64,000 bases of DNA from Neisseria lisongii (GCF_028463985.1 NZ_CP116766.1:1116001-1180000); one strand, 5' to 3'. Counted from the first letter of the stretch, positions 1 to 7,881 are shown. The notes: generated by a model not told the origin, from the sequence alone. Translations and numbers: made by a program.

Positions 1-540
1 GTTACCCTGTTCCGAGGTACGCCGTTATTTGTACAGATTGTGATTTGGTCGTTTGTCTGGTTTCCGTTTTTTGTCCACCCCAGCGATGGTGTACTGATTA
101 ACGGCGATGCCGCCATCGAAATCCGCCGCTCCTACGGCCCGCTGATTGCTGGCGGATTGGCGCTGATTGCCAACTCCGGTGCCTATATCTGCGAAATTTT
201 CCGTGCCGGTATCCAGTCTATCGACCGAGGCCAAATGGAAGCCGCCCGCTCTTTGGGCTTGAGCTACACACAGGCCATGCGTTATGTGATTATGCCGCAG
301 GCGCTGCGCCGTATGCTGCCGCCGCTGGCCAGTGAATTTATCACGCTTTTGAAAGACAGCTCCCTGCTCTCCACCATCGCCGTTGCCGAACTGGCGTATG
401 TGCAGAACACCATTTCCGGCCGCTATTCGGTGTATGAAGAACCGCTCTACACCGTCGCCCTGATTTATCTGCTGATGACGACTTTCCTCGGCTGGGTATT
501 CCTGCGTTTGGAAAACCGCTACAGTACCACCCGCCGCTGA
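1..540 (+). CDS. Amino-acid ABC transporter permease, 5' end outside window
   Basis: This is the C-terminal ~179 residues of an inner-membrane permease of the polar amino-acid (His/Glu/Gln/Arg) ABC family. The reading frame is open from base 1, so the start lies upstream of the window. The EAA loop that docks the ATPase is clear (EAARSLGLSYTQAMRYVIMP, near position 240), and hydrophobic segments flank it. The early text LFRGTPLFVQIVIW is the usual family sequence after the first membrane segments. The substrate cannot be told from this fragment. A DUS-pair terminator follows the stop codon. The ATPase and binding-protein genes are not in view. Confidence 0.9.
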   Translation, partial: VTLFRGTPLFVQIVIWSFVWFPFFVHPSDGVLINGDAAIEIRRSYGPLIAGGLALIANSGAYICEIFRAGIQSIDRGQMEAARSLGLSYTQAMRYVIMPQALRRMLPPLASEFITLLKDSSLLSTIAVAELAYVQNTISGRYSVYEEPLYTVALIYLLMTTFLGWVFLRLENRYSTTRR

Positions 541-556
541 TACCCAACAAAAAACA

Positions 557-588
557 ATGCCGTCTGAAAATCGATTTTCAGACGGCAT
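557..588 (+). terminator. DUS inverted-pair terminator
   Basis: Two copies of ATGCCGTCTGAA face each other across a few bases and form a perfect hairpin just after the permease stop codon. It also carries two uptake sequences. Confidence 0.75.
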
Positions 589-612
589 CAATATAAGTAA
601 ACAAAACATCTC

Positions 613-1180
613 TTAACGCATGGGAAACTCATTCCGAAATGCGGCAATACGCTCTGCATGAGTATGCCCGCTGTCGGATAAATCGATTTCAATGTTTTTC
701 AGGTAACCGGGAAAAACGGTTAGCGTCAGTTAACCGCTGTTCAAATCCTGCGGTGCCGCCAAAATGCGGGGAGTGGTATAGCCACGTCCGATAATCACAT
801 TTTGGGCAGCAGTAGCGCATTTGATGACTGTGGCCCAAAGGGGCAAACCATTGGATGATCCAAATATTATCTCCGCAGTTCCAATCACTGTTATTGCGTA
901 AATAATGGTCTGATTGTAAATAATGCACTTCAGCCACTTCGTCAAAATATGCCCAAGAGATGTAGCCGATGGGTTGCGCACCCATACTGAACAATGCGAA
1001 CTGGCCGTTTTTTAATACCGGCAGCACATAGGCCAGCATCTCGGCAATATCGACCTGACAATGAACAGGTGATTGATACCACAGCCATGTGATTGCCCCC
1101 AATACTTCGCTTTCGTTCCATGCTTTATCAGGGAAAAGTTTTGGGGAGATGATGTTTAAGGTAGGTGTTGGATTGGGCAT
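613..1180 (-). pseudogene. RTX toxin-activating lysine acyltransferase (HlyC/RtxC family), degraded
   Basis: HlyC-family enzymes acylate lysines of RTX toxins in the cytosol. Residues 1-123 of the first frame match the family: EVLGAITWLWYQSPVH with the catalytic-type His at residue 40, then QPIGYISWAYF, then WIIQWFAPLG. From memory the family has Asp where this protein has Gln110 (the FIDWIAP site of HlyC), so activity is doubtful. After about position 815 the family-like sequence continues in another frame (IIGRGYTTPRILAAPQDLNS), which meets a stop at 730-732. It then resumes (VFPGYLKNIEIDL) to a TAA at 613-615. One frameshift plus one nonsense codon make this a pseudogene. No RTX toxin gene is in the window. 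Confidence 0.72.
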
Positions 1181-1239
1181 ATTTGTTAAAGTTAGAGGTG
1201 TAATTAGTCGGGCTTTCGTCTGTCTGATTACCGCCCCCT

Positions 1240-1277
1240 GATTAGGTGGGCAATAAGTTGCCCACCCTACGCTTGCT
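1240..1277. repeat. Island repeat, copy 1
   Basis: A ~38-bp element with GGTGGGCAA and TTGCCCACC arms and the tail CCTACGCTTGCT. An almost identical copy is at 2281-2319 and a related, inverted one at 1906-1932. The copies lie at the edges of the immunity-gene cassettes. Confidence 0.7.
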
Positions 1278-1361
1278 GTGGATTTTGGGTTTTATGCAGG
1301 TTACGGCTTGCTACAACTTGAATAGGCATTTGATGCAGGACGCAGCTTGCTTACAACTCTA

Positions 1362-1808
1362 CTAAAATTTAAACTGTATAATCCCTTGTTGATATTTATC
1401 TATATTTTCAGATAAATATTCAATTCCTCTATCTTTATACATTTTAAAATTAACTCCATATTCTGTTTGACTCAATATCATATATACAAAATAACTCCTA
1501 TTTTCAGGTAAATAGTTTTTTAAATTTTTACAAAATAAAATCATATTAATCCAGTGTTCTTCTATTTGAAATGAATTTAGATAATCATCCGAGTGGAAAT
1601 TATTTATAAATACTTCTTTATCTATATCATCAAACAAAGACTCAGCAGGAATCACTCTAGAGTCATTAAACTCCGAAAGTAATAGTAAATTTCCAACCTC
1701 TACCAATCCTTTTTGTAATAAAGGAGAAAGAGCATCATCTATATATTTATATTTAATCCATGTCTTAGATATAAATTCAAAAAATATATCATTAGTCTTA
1801 AGCATCAT
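1362..1808 (-). CDS. Hypothetical acidic protein, probable immunity protein of a toxin cassette
   Basis: This 148-residue acidic protein has no signal peptide or membrane segment. It is strongly AT-rich, unlike the core genes nearby. I do not recognise a family. The call of immunity protein rests on position: its ATG (1806-1808) overlaps by two bases the TGA (1805-1807) of an upstream fragment that looks like the C-terminal tip of a polymorphic toxin. The second cassette at 2319-2971 is built the same way, with a recognisable nuclease tip and an immunity-type gene. The tandem ATG at 1803-1808 gives two possible starts. Confidence 0.6.
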   Translation of the reverse strand: MMLKTNDIFFEFISKTWIKYKYIDDALSPLLQKGLVEVGNLLLLSEFNDSRVIPAESLFDDIDKEVFINNFHSDDYLNSFQIEEHWINMILFCKNLKNYLPENRSYFVYMILSQTEYGVNFKMYKDRGIEYLSENIDKYQQGIIQFKF

Positions 1809-1898
1809 TTTTCTCCCAAATATCGCATTGCTTTATCAATCCCATTCTTGAACTGTTTATTTTCAAGTAACTTATTAACAGACTTTGGAGCACCAATA
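1805..1898 (-). pseudogene. C-terminal fragment of a polymorphic toxin (tip only)
   Basis: The minus frame ending at TGA 1805-1807 reads ARFIGAPKSVNKLLENK, then FKNGIDKAMRYLGEK. It has no start of its own and runs backwards into the short repeat at 1906-1932. It ends in a stop/start overlap with the 148-residue gene, as toxin/immunity pairs of Maf, CDI or Rhs type often do. The toxin class cannot be told from ~30 residues. Confidence 0.5.
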
Positions 1899-1905
1899 AA
1901 GCGAG

Positions 1906-1932
1906 CGTAGGGTGGGCAACTCGTTGCCCACG
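1906..1932. repeat. Island repeat, copy 2 (inverted, divergent)
   Basis: GTAGGGTGGGCAACTCGTTG followed by CCCACG, related to the repeats at 1240 and 2281 but in the opposite orientation. It sits exactly where the toxin-tip fragment begins. Confidence 0.6.
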
Positions 1933-1973
1933 CAGTATTTTGATTTCATATGATTTTATAATGGTTTTTGGCT

Positions 1974-2158
1974 TAATGGACATTTAGGTTGGTAAAAACT
2001 GCTGAAAGCCTTACCATACGGACATTTCAAATGTTCGTAAAAAATACCCGTTTTGCAGTCAAAACACCCTCATCAAATACGGCCGTAGAAAAGGCAGACA
2101 AAGATACAGATGCTCCGTCTGCAGCAAATTCGGACTAATGGACATTTGGAATGATTTT
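1974..2158 (+). mobile_element. Insertion-sequence remnant with zinc-ribbon transposase fragment
   Basis: The region starts with TAATGGACATTT at 1974 and ends with another copy at 2136-2147. Between them, the frame from 2042 reads KYPFCSQNTLIKYGRRKGRQ, then RYRCSVCSKFG. This resembles the N-terminal zinc ribbon of IS1- or IS1595-type transposases, with the first cysteine replaced by tyrosine. No catalytic domain follows. It is a dead scrap, and its sister copy is at 2972-3208. Confidence 0.55.
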
Positions 2159-2159
2159 C

Positions 2160-2171
2160 AGGCAGCCTGAA
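2160..2171 (+). other. Foreign-dialect DNA uptake sequence
   Basis: AGGCAGCCTGAA on the plus strand, within the near-palindrome TTTTCAGGCAGCCTGAAAA. Read on the minus strand it is AGGCTGCCTGAA. As I recall, these are uptake-sequence dialects of Kingella and Simonsiella relatives rather than of Neisseria, so this segment may come from such a donor. Confidence 0.5.
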
Positions 2172-2280
2172 AATTAGGATTGTGTTAAACAGCTACGCTT
2201 GCTAACGGAAGCATGGTCAGCATTGACTTTACTTTGGCTGTAATCGGCGCTGTCTTAACGTTTGTCGTAATTGTTGCCAC

Positions 2281-2319
2281 CGATTAGGTGGGCAATAAGT
2301 TGCCCACCCTACGCTTGCT
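2281..2319. repeat. Island repeat, copy 3
   Basis: Nearly identical to 1240-1277 (GATTAGGTGGGCAATAAGTT and onward). It ends at the stop codon of the DUF4265-type gene, so the repeat marks the downstream edge of the cassette. Confidence 0.7.
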
Positions 2320-2753
2320 TAATGAATTTCATGCAAACTATTATTTGCCAAACAAGCCTCTCTATAACTTAAACAGTGATTTTCTTCTAAATGGTTTAGA
2401 AAGTTTTTTATGGGATAATATGATATATTTGCTGGGATATTTATAGAAATATATTTATTATTCCAGTATCTAATTTCCCCTCCCATATTTCGTATTTTTT
2501 GTACAATTATGTCTATTTTTTCATCAAAAAATACAATATTTATTGTTGAATTACCTGATGAGGAAACTAATTTGTCAAAATATAATTTTTCATCTGTTTC
2601 TACCGCTATAATATCGTCTAAAGCTAAATTGGGGGTAAAGAGAGGAATATCTTTAACCATGTAGTTCCCGTCATTTAATAATAAGGCAGATACTTTTTCT
2701 TCGGCTAAATTACCTTCTAAATCATAGAATATAATGTATATATCAAAAAGCAC
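2319..2753 (-). CDS. DUF4265-type protein, probable immunity protein for the HNH toxin tip
   Basis: This 144-residue cytosolic protein is AT-rich and without signal peptide. The middle part (YMVKDIPLFTPNLALDDIIA, then SSGNSTINIVF) fits the DUF4265 pattern as I remember it. Translation probably starts at GTG 2751-2753, which overlaps by one base the TAG (2753-2755) of the upstream HNH nuclease fragment. This coupling suggests an immunity role against that nuclease; it is an inference, not a known pair. Codon and base composition differ from the surrounding core genes. Confidence 0.65.
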   Translation of the reverse strand: MLFDIYIIFYDLEGNLAEEKVSALLLNDGNYMVKDIPLFTPNLALDDIIAVETDEKLYFDKLVSSSGNSTINIVFFDEKIDIIVQKIRNMGGEIRYWNNKYISINIPANISYYPIKNFLNHLEENHCLSYREACLANNSLHEIH

Positions 2754-2971
2754 TATTTATTTCCTTTCTTTAAATTACAATCTCGGCATAGCACTTGCCC
2801 ATTATTTAGTGTCCCGCTTCCACCTTTTGATTTCGCTTTAATGTGATCTACATGACGCTCAATTTTAGAATGGGTTTTTCCTGCGGTTGATTTTGTTGCA
2901 GGGATGGTCTGAACACCACAATTTTCACATTTAATAATACCCTTATTTTCAAATTTGTTTAAATTAAGGAC
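2753..2971 (-). pseudogene. HNH-nuclease toxin tip, 5'-truncated
   Basis: The minus frame ending at 2753-2755 encodes about 70 residues with a zinc-type pair (CENCG and CRDC) and an HNH core: HVDHIKAKSKGGSG, then LNNGQVLCRDCNLKKGNK. This is the form of C-terminal nuclease domains of polymorphic toxins. There is no start or delivery domain. The frame runs upstream into the IS-type motif TAATGGACATTT at 2972-2983. It is probably a silent cassette that could be recombined onto a full toxin gene elsewhere. Confidence 0.68.
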
Positions 2972-3208
2972 TAATGGACATTTGGTATAATAAAAATCGC
3001 TGAAAGCGCCGGATTATGGTACTTTCAGCGTTTTTTTACCAATGAATACAAAAAATGTCCCTTTTGCCTCAAAAATACCCTAGTCAAAAACGGCCGTAAA
3101 AACGGCAGGCAAAGATATAAATGTTCCCAATGCAAACGGTATCGTCCGCAGAATGAAAGACCGGATAACCGGCTTTTACTTTACCAATATCCATCACAAC
3201 CAAATTAG
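2972..3208 (+). mobile_element. Insertion-sequence remnant with zinc-ribbon transposase fragment
   Basis: It begins with TAATGGACATTTGG, as at 1974 and 2136. The frame through 3056 reads KCPFCLKNTLVKNGRKNGRQ, then RYKCSQCKRYRPQNE, and stops at TAG 3206-3208. CxxC...CxxC spacing and the RQRYKC string indicate the DNA-binding zinc ribbon of an IS1/IS1595-type transposase. The remainder of the transposase is absent. Confidence 0.58.
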
Positions 3209-3270
3209 CCAAATAAGTCCAATACTTACTGATTAAAACCTGTGTAAAATGGCATACCAGTAAAACCAAA

Positions 3271-3306
3271 AAGAAAAACCCACTGAAAAATCAGTGGGTT
3301 TTTCTT
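3271..3306 (-). terminator. Terminator of tRNA-Ser
   Basis: A perfect 16-bp inverted repeat (AAGAAAAACCCACTGA and its complement) just downstream of the minus-strand tRNA gene. The arm ends in a T-rich run on that strand. Confidence 0.85.
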
Positions 3307-3311
3307 TAAAT

Positions 3312-3404
3312 TGGCGGAGTAAGAGGGATTCGAACCCTCGATGCAGGTTGACCCCACATGCTTCCTTAGCAGGGAAGTGCCTTCAGCCTCTCAGCCATTA
3401 CTCC
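3312..3404 (-). tRNA. tRNA-Ser(GCT)
   Basis: A 93-nt gene on the minus strand including an encoded CCA. The acceptor stem GGAGTAA pairs with TTACTCC, and the anticodon loop CTGCTAA carries GCT, which reads AGC/AGU serine codons. A long variable arm follows, as expected for serine tRNA. The accessory island ends here, so this tRNA could have served as an integration point, though I see no direct repeat of its 3' end. Confidence 0.96.
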
Positions 3405-3583
3405 TAAGGAAGTCGCAACTATACCTTTGCATTCACCCTCTGTCAAGCGCTGGAATAAAGGCTTCGTCTAAAATAATGAATTTACGGAAAATTAAATTCC
3501 GCTAATCCGCTGATACTGAATTTGGCGCAATCGGGCGGCTGCTGTTACAATCACGGCTGTTTGCTGATTGAGGCCGTCTGAAA

Positions 3584-4144
3584 ATGAATACCGTCATCGT
3601 ATTAAACAAACCTTATGGCGTGATTTGCCAGTTTTCGCCGCACGAGAAACACGCCACGCTGAAAGATTATCTCGACCGCCCCGGTTTTTACCCCGCCGGA
3701 CGGCTCGACACCGACAGTGAGGGCTTGGTGTTGCTGACGGACAACGGCGGTCTTCAAGCCAGAATCAGCCATCCGAAATTCAAGTTGGAAAAAACCTATT
3801 GGGTGCAACTCGAGGGCAGCCCGGACGAAGCCAAACTGGACTTGCTGCGGCGTGGTGTGGACTTGGGCGATTTCGTTACCCGTCCGGCAAAAGTACGGCT
3901 GTTGTCAGATGCGGAAATCGGGCAATTATGGCCCCGTCAGCCGCCGATTCGGGTACGCCAAACCGTACCGGATTTTTGGGCGGAAATTAAGATTTCTGAG
4001 GGGAAAAACCGCCAAGTGCGGCGTATGAGCGCCAAAGCCGGTTATCCCTGTCTGCGTTTGGTGCGGGTTGCCATCGGGCATATCAATCTGTTTGATTTGG
4101 GCTTAGCCTTGGGCGAATGGAAAGAAATCCCGTTTCGGGGGTAA
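3584..4144 (+). CDS. rluE: 23S rRNA pseudouridine synthase, RluE type
   Basis: The enzyme converts a uridine of 23S rRNA (U2457 in E. coli) to pseudouridine. The protein is 186 residues, short and without an N-terminal S4 domain, as in RluE. The catalytic motif GRLDTDSEGLVLLT (Asp near residue 42) and KISEGKNRQVRRM near the C-terminus identify the RsuA/RluE/RluB group. The start ATG at 3584 overlaps the end of a DUS (AGGCCGTCTGAAAATG), and the GAGG beginning that DUS lies ten bases upstream, where it could act as ribosome-binding site. The gene is monocistronic and convergent with cysI across a terminator. Confidence 0.92.
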   Translation: MNTVIVLNKPYGVICQFSPHEKHATLKDYLDRPGFYPAGRLDTDSEGLVLLTDNGGLQARISHPKFKLEKTYWVQLEGSPDEAKLDLLRRGVDLGDFVTRPAKVRLLSDAEIGQLWPRQPPIRVRQTVPDFWAEIKISEGKNRQVRRMSAKAGYPCLRLVRVAIGHINLFDLGLALGEWKEIPFRG

Positions 4145-4222
4145 CAATATGGCAAAACAACAGGGAAACACTGTAAATCGGTAAACCACCCTTCCCGTCA
4201 GCAGGACGGGAAATCCCGTAAA

Positions 4223-4255
4223 AAAACGGCATAGGAACGTATCCTATGCCGTTTT
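4223..4255. terminator. Bidirectional terminator between rluE and cysI
   Basis: Inverted repeat AACGGCATAGGA...TCCTATGCCGTT with A-run before and T-run after, placed between two convergent genes. Confidence 0.8.
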
Positions 4256-4287
4256 ACCATATCCTGCGCAACGTTTTTCAGACGGCC

Positions 4288-6051
4288 TTACGCCCAGAAA
4301 TCCTGCGGCGGATTTTCTACTGCGGCAACAATGCCGCTGCGTACGGCGAAATCGCCGAAGCCTTCGTCTGCTTCACGTTCCGCCGCCCAGCGTGCAATCC
4401 ATCCGCTGATGATGTCCAGAATTTCCGGTTCGGTAATGTTTTCTTTAAACAGGCGGGGAATGCGTGTGCCTTGGCGGTTGCCGCCCGCATACAGGTTGTA
4501 GCGGCCGACTGCTTTGCCCACCAAGCCGATTTCGGAAAGCATACTGCGGCCGCAGCCGTTCGGGCAACCATTGACCCGCAGCACAAGATATTCGTCCTGC
4601 AGGCCGTTTGCCGCCATGATTTCATCAATGCGGTCGGAGAAGGTCGGCAAGAAACGTTCGGCTTCCGCCATGGCCAGCGGACAGGTCGGCAAAGCCACGC
4701 AGGCCATGCTGTTTTCCCGTTGGCGGGTTACGCTGTCGCTGATTAAGCCGTGTTCCCGGGCGATGCGTTCGATTTCGGCTTTCTGCGCTTCGGGTACACC
4801 GGCGACAATCAGGTTTTGGTTGGCGGTTAAGCGGAAATCGCCCTGATGGATTTCGGCGATTTTGCGTACGCCGGTTTTCAGCGGTTTGCCCGGTTTGTCG
4901 AGCAGGCGGCCGTTTTCGACAAACAGGGTTAAGTGCCACAAGCCTTCTTCTCCCTGCACCCAGCCGATACGGTCGCCCCGTCCGGTAAACTGATACGGAC
5001 GCACCGGCTCGAAGCGGCAACCCATGCGGTTTTCCACTTCGTCGATAAACACGTCCAAGCCGACACGTTCGATGGTGTAGCGGGTTTTGGCGTTTTTGCG
5101 GTCGCTGCGGTTGCCCCAGTCCCGCTGCACGGAAACCACGGCGGCGGCGCAGTCCAATACTTTGTCCAAACCAACAAAGCCGAATTCTTTGGCGGTATTC
5201 GGGTAGGTTTTGCGGTTGCCGTGTTCCATCGACAGGCCGCCGCCGACCAATACATTAAAACCGACCAACTTGCCCTGCTCTTCAATGGCGACAAAGTTCA
5301 AATCGTTGGCGTGCAAATCGACATCGTTGTGCGGCGGAATCACCACTGTGGTTTTGAATTTGCGGGGCAAATAGGCTTTGCCCAGCACCGGCTCGGTGGC
5401 ATCGCCGCTTTTCACGGCTTCGGGCAGCGGCGTTTCGACCAAGTCTTCGGTGGAATGCAGTTTCTCGCCGTCCAGCCAGATTTCGGCGTAGGCACGGGTT
5501 TTCGGCAGCAAATGTTCGCTGATTTTTTTCGCCCATTCGTAGGCTTCTCGGTGCAGGCTGCTTTCTACGGGATTGCTGGTACACAATACATTGCGGTTTA
5601 CGTCGCCAGCGGTGGCGATGGAATCCAGCCCCAAGGCGTTGAGCCATTGGTGCATGGGTTTGATGTTGTCTTTCAATACGCCGTGAAACTGGAAGGTTTG
5701 GCGGTTGGTCAGGCGGATTGAGCCGTAGAGCGTGTTTTCGGTGGCGAAACGGTCAATCCCCAACCATTGCTGCGGCGTGATGATGCCGCCGGGCAAGCGG
5801 CAGCGCAGCATCACGTTTTTCAGATTGTCGAGTTTTTGCGCATTGCGTTCGGCACGGATGTCCCGATTGTCCTGCTCATACATGCCGTGAAAACGGATCA
5901 GCTGGAAATTGTCGCCGTTGAAACCGCCGGTCAGCGGGTCTTTCAAATCTTCTCGAATCGTGCCTTTCAGATAATGGCTTTGGTCTTTCAGGCGTTCGTT
6001 GTCCGCCAAAGGCGCATCGGGCAGTTTGGCACGGGGATCGGCAGCGGTCAT
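4288..6051 (-). CDS. cysI: Sulfite reductase hemoprotein beta subunit
   Basis: CysI reduces sulfite to sulfide with six electrons delivered by CysJ. At 587 residues it has normal length. The four cysteines that bind the 4Fe-4S cluster coupled to siroheme are present: C451 and C457 in CVALPTC, C496 and C500 in NGCPNGC. The start at 6051 has AGGAGC eight bases upstream. In many bacteria cysI follows cysJ directly; here cysJ is about 4 kb away on the other strand. cysK lies 199 bp upstream on the same strand, separated by DUS hairpins. Confidence 0.97.
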   Translation of the reverse strand: MTAADPRAKLPDAPLADNERLKDQSHYLKGTIREDLKDPLTGGFNGDNFQLIRFHGMYEQDNRDIRAERNAQKLDNLKNVMLRCRLPGGIITPQQWLGIDRFATENTLYGSIRLTNRQTFQFHGVLKDNIKPMHQWLNALGLDSIATAGDVNRNVLCTSNPVESSLHREAYEWAKKISEHLLPKTRAYAEIWLDGEKLHSTEDLVETPLPEAVKSGDATEPVLGKAYLPRKFKTTVVIPPHNDVDLHANDLNFVAIEEQGKLVGFNVLVGGGLSMEHGNRKTYPNTAKEFGFVGLDKVLDCAAAVVSVQRDWGNRSDRKNAKTRYTIERVGLDVFIDEVENRMGCRFEPVRPYQFTGRGDRIGWVQGEEGLWHLTLFVENGRLLDKPGKPLKTGVRKIAEIHQGDFRLTANQNLIVAGVPEAQKAEIERIAREHGLISDSVTRQRENSMACVALPTCPLAMAEAERFLPTFSDRIDEIMAANGLQDEYLVLRVNGCPNGCGRSMLSEIGLVGKAVGRYNLYAGGNRQGTRIPRLFKENITEPEILDIISGWIARWAAEREADEGFGDFAVRSGIVAAVENPPQDFWA

Positions 6052-6199
6052 TGATGAATGCTCCTAAATGGTTTGGTCTGTGTTATGGATTTTCAGACGG
6101 CATGGTCTATATTTATCTATTACTCTACCGATGCCGTCTAAAAATCGGAAATAATGGTTGGTTATCATCAAAGATAATTTTGTTATATGCTGAAAAAAC

Positions 6200-6232
6200 A
6201 TGCCGTCTGAAAACGTGATTTTCAGACGGCAT
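6200..6232 (-). terminator. DUS-pair terminator after cysK
   Basis: ATGCCGTCTGAAAA and its inverse form a hairpin 18 bases beyond the cysK stop codon. A second, imperfect DUS pair at about 6093-6145 lies closer to cysI. Confidence 0.7.
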
Positions 6233-6250
6233 GATTGATGTTTCAAACGT

Positions 6251-7183
6251 TTATGCCAAGTCGGCAAACAGCGGCGTAGAAAGGTAACGCTCGCCGTAAG
6301 ACGGAATCAGCACCACAATCAGTTTGCCTGCGTATTCCGGTTTTTTCGCCAACTGCAGGGCGCTCCATACGGCTGCACCTGAAGAAATGCCGACCAGAAT
6401 ACCTTCTTTTTCCGCCATGGCACGGGCGGTTTCAAAAGCGGCTTCGCCGGAAACTTTAACGATTTCGTCATAAACGGTGGTATTCAATACGCTCGGTACG
6501 AAGCCTGCGCCGATACCCTGAATCGGGTGCGGGCCTTTTTCGCCGCCGCTCAATACCGGCGATGCTTCCGGCTCGACTGCGACAACTTTGACCGCCGGAT
6601 TGTGCTGTTTCAACACTTCGCCCACGCCGGTAATCGTACCTCCGGTGCCGACACCTGCTACGAATACATCGACTTTGCCGTCGGTATCGTTCCAGATTTC
6701 TTCGGCTGTGGTTTTGCGGTGGATTTCAGGGTTGGCACCGTTGTCAAACTGACGGGGCATGAAATAGGTTTCAGGATGTTCGTCCACCAAAGATTGGGCT
6801 TTGGCAATCGCTCCGCCCATGCCTTCGGCGGCCGGTGTCAGAATCAGCTCGGCACCGAATGCACGCAGCAGCATACGGCGCTCTTTACTCATGCTTTCAG
6901 GCATGGTAATCGCCAGCTTGTAGCCGCGGGCGGCACACACCATCGCCAAACCGATACCGGTGTTGCCGCTGGTGGCTTCCACAATCACGGTGTTTTTATT
7001 GATTTTGCCGGCTTTTTCGGCTTCGTCGATCATCGCCTCGGCGATACGGTCTTTCACGCTGCTGCCCGGGTTGAAAAACTCCAGCTTAACAGCGACTTGC
7101 GCTTCCAAGCCTTCAGTCAGACGGTTGAGTTTGACCAACGGGGTGTTGCCGATTAAATCGGTAATGCTGTTTGCAATCTTCAT
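6251..7183 (-). CDS. cysK: Cysteine synthase A (O-acetylserine sulfhydrylase)
   Basis: This PLP enzyme makes cysteine from O-acetylserine and sulfide, the product of CysIJ. The protein is 310 residues. The PLP lysine is K44 in FFNPGSSVKDR, the asparagine loop TSGNTGIG follows, and GTGGTITG binds the cofactor phosphate. I chose the ATG at 7183 because AGGAG sits just upstream; the frame is open a further eight codons, but that extension lacks a site and family similarity. Transcribed in the same direction as cysI but separated by hairpins, so probably a separate unit. Confidence 0.96.
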   Translation of the reverse strand: MKIANSITDLIGNTPLVKLNRLTEGLEAQVAVKLEFFNPGSSVKDRIAEAMIDEAEKAGKINKNTVIVEATSGNTGIGLAMVCAARGYKLAITMPESMSKERRMLLRAFGAELILTPAAEGMGGAIAKAQSLVDEHPETYFMPRQFDNGANPEIHRKTTAEEIWNDTDGKVDVFVAGVGTGGTITGVGEVLKQHNPAVKVVAVEPEASPVLSGGEKGPHPIQGIGAGFVPSVLNTTVYDEIVKVSGEAAFETARAMAEKEGILVGISSGAAVWSALQLAKKPEYAGKLIVVLIPSYGERYLSTPLFADLA

Positions 7184-7284
7184 GATTCGACTCCTGATTA
7201 AATCCAAGTATGGCCTGTATCATAAAATAAGGCCGTCTGAAAAACCAATATTAAATGTTTCTTAGGTTATAACTTTTGGTTTGG

Positions 7285-7881
7285 TTAGCCTCTTGCCGCC
7301 GCCAACGCCAAAATCTGCCAACACTGAATCAGCCACACCATCAAATATCCGGCAAAAAGCTGTTTGCCGCTGAACTGCGACAGCGGTTGGCGCATAATCG
7401 TTTGGCGGTGGACATAAAATACCGCCGCCAACACGCTCTGTATTGCCAGCCAATACAGCGGCTGCAAGGCATAAAATTCCAGCCATGCAGGAAAGAAAAA
7501 CGGCCATACCGGGCTGTGCCACGCCAGCCAGCCGGTCAATGCCGCCGACAGCGTCATCAACAGATTCGATACGGCAAACAGCCCCAGATATTCGCCCGAT
7601 TTGGTGGCGCTGTCATAAGCAAAACGGCCTTTGGCAACCCGTTTCCAGTTCACAAAGAAAAACACGCTGCCAAGTGTCAGATATAAGTGCGGCACAAACA
7701 GCGGCCCTGCGTGTCCCACGCCCCACATGCCCGGCAACAAATGGCTGCCCAAAATGCCGGCCGCCAGCCACAACGCTACGCTGCACCAAAACCATTGCAG
7801 ATAACCCGCCCGAAAAATCCACAGCAGCGCCGCTGCGAAATACACCACCGCCGCAATAAAATCCACACTCCACATCATCAA
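7285..7881 (-). CDS. Hypothetical integral membrane protein
   Basis: A 198-residue protein with about five or six predicted membrane spans, rich in Trp, Phe and Leu (e.g. FIAAVVYFAAALLWIF at 8-23). I do not recognise a named family. Its start overlaps the dapF stop codon (ATG run at 7873-7881, TGA at 7878-7880), so it is translationally coupled to dapF. No catalytic motif is visible. Function unknown. Confidence 0.8.
   Translation of the reverse strand: MMMWSVDFIAAVVYFAAALLWIFRAGYLQWFWCSVALWLAAGILGSHLLPGMWGVGHAGPLFVPHLYLTLGSVFFFVNWKRVAKGRFAYDSATKSGEYLGLFAVSNLLMTLSAALTGWLAWHSPVWPFFFPAWLEFYALQPLYWLAIQSVLAAVFYVHRQTIMRQPLSQFSGKQLFAGYLMVWLIQCWQILALAAARG

Noticed and set aside
557..588. Inverted GCCGTCTGAA pairs as mobile elements or recombination sites
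   Set aside because: They are paired uptake sequences acting as terminators, common in Neisseria.
1798..1983. 61-residue open frame with GQRVAHPTLA
   Set aside because: It reads through the short repeat in a different frame from the toxin tip, and the tip frame explains the 3' part better.
2213..2287. 24-residue hydrophobic frame MVSIDFTLAVIG...
   Set aside because: It ends within the island repeat, has no clear ribosome-binding site, and is too short to support without conservation.
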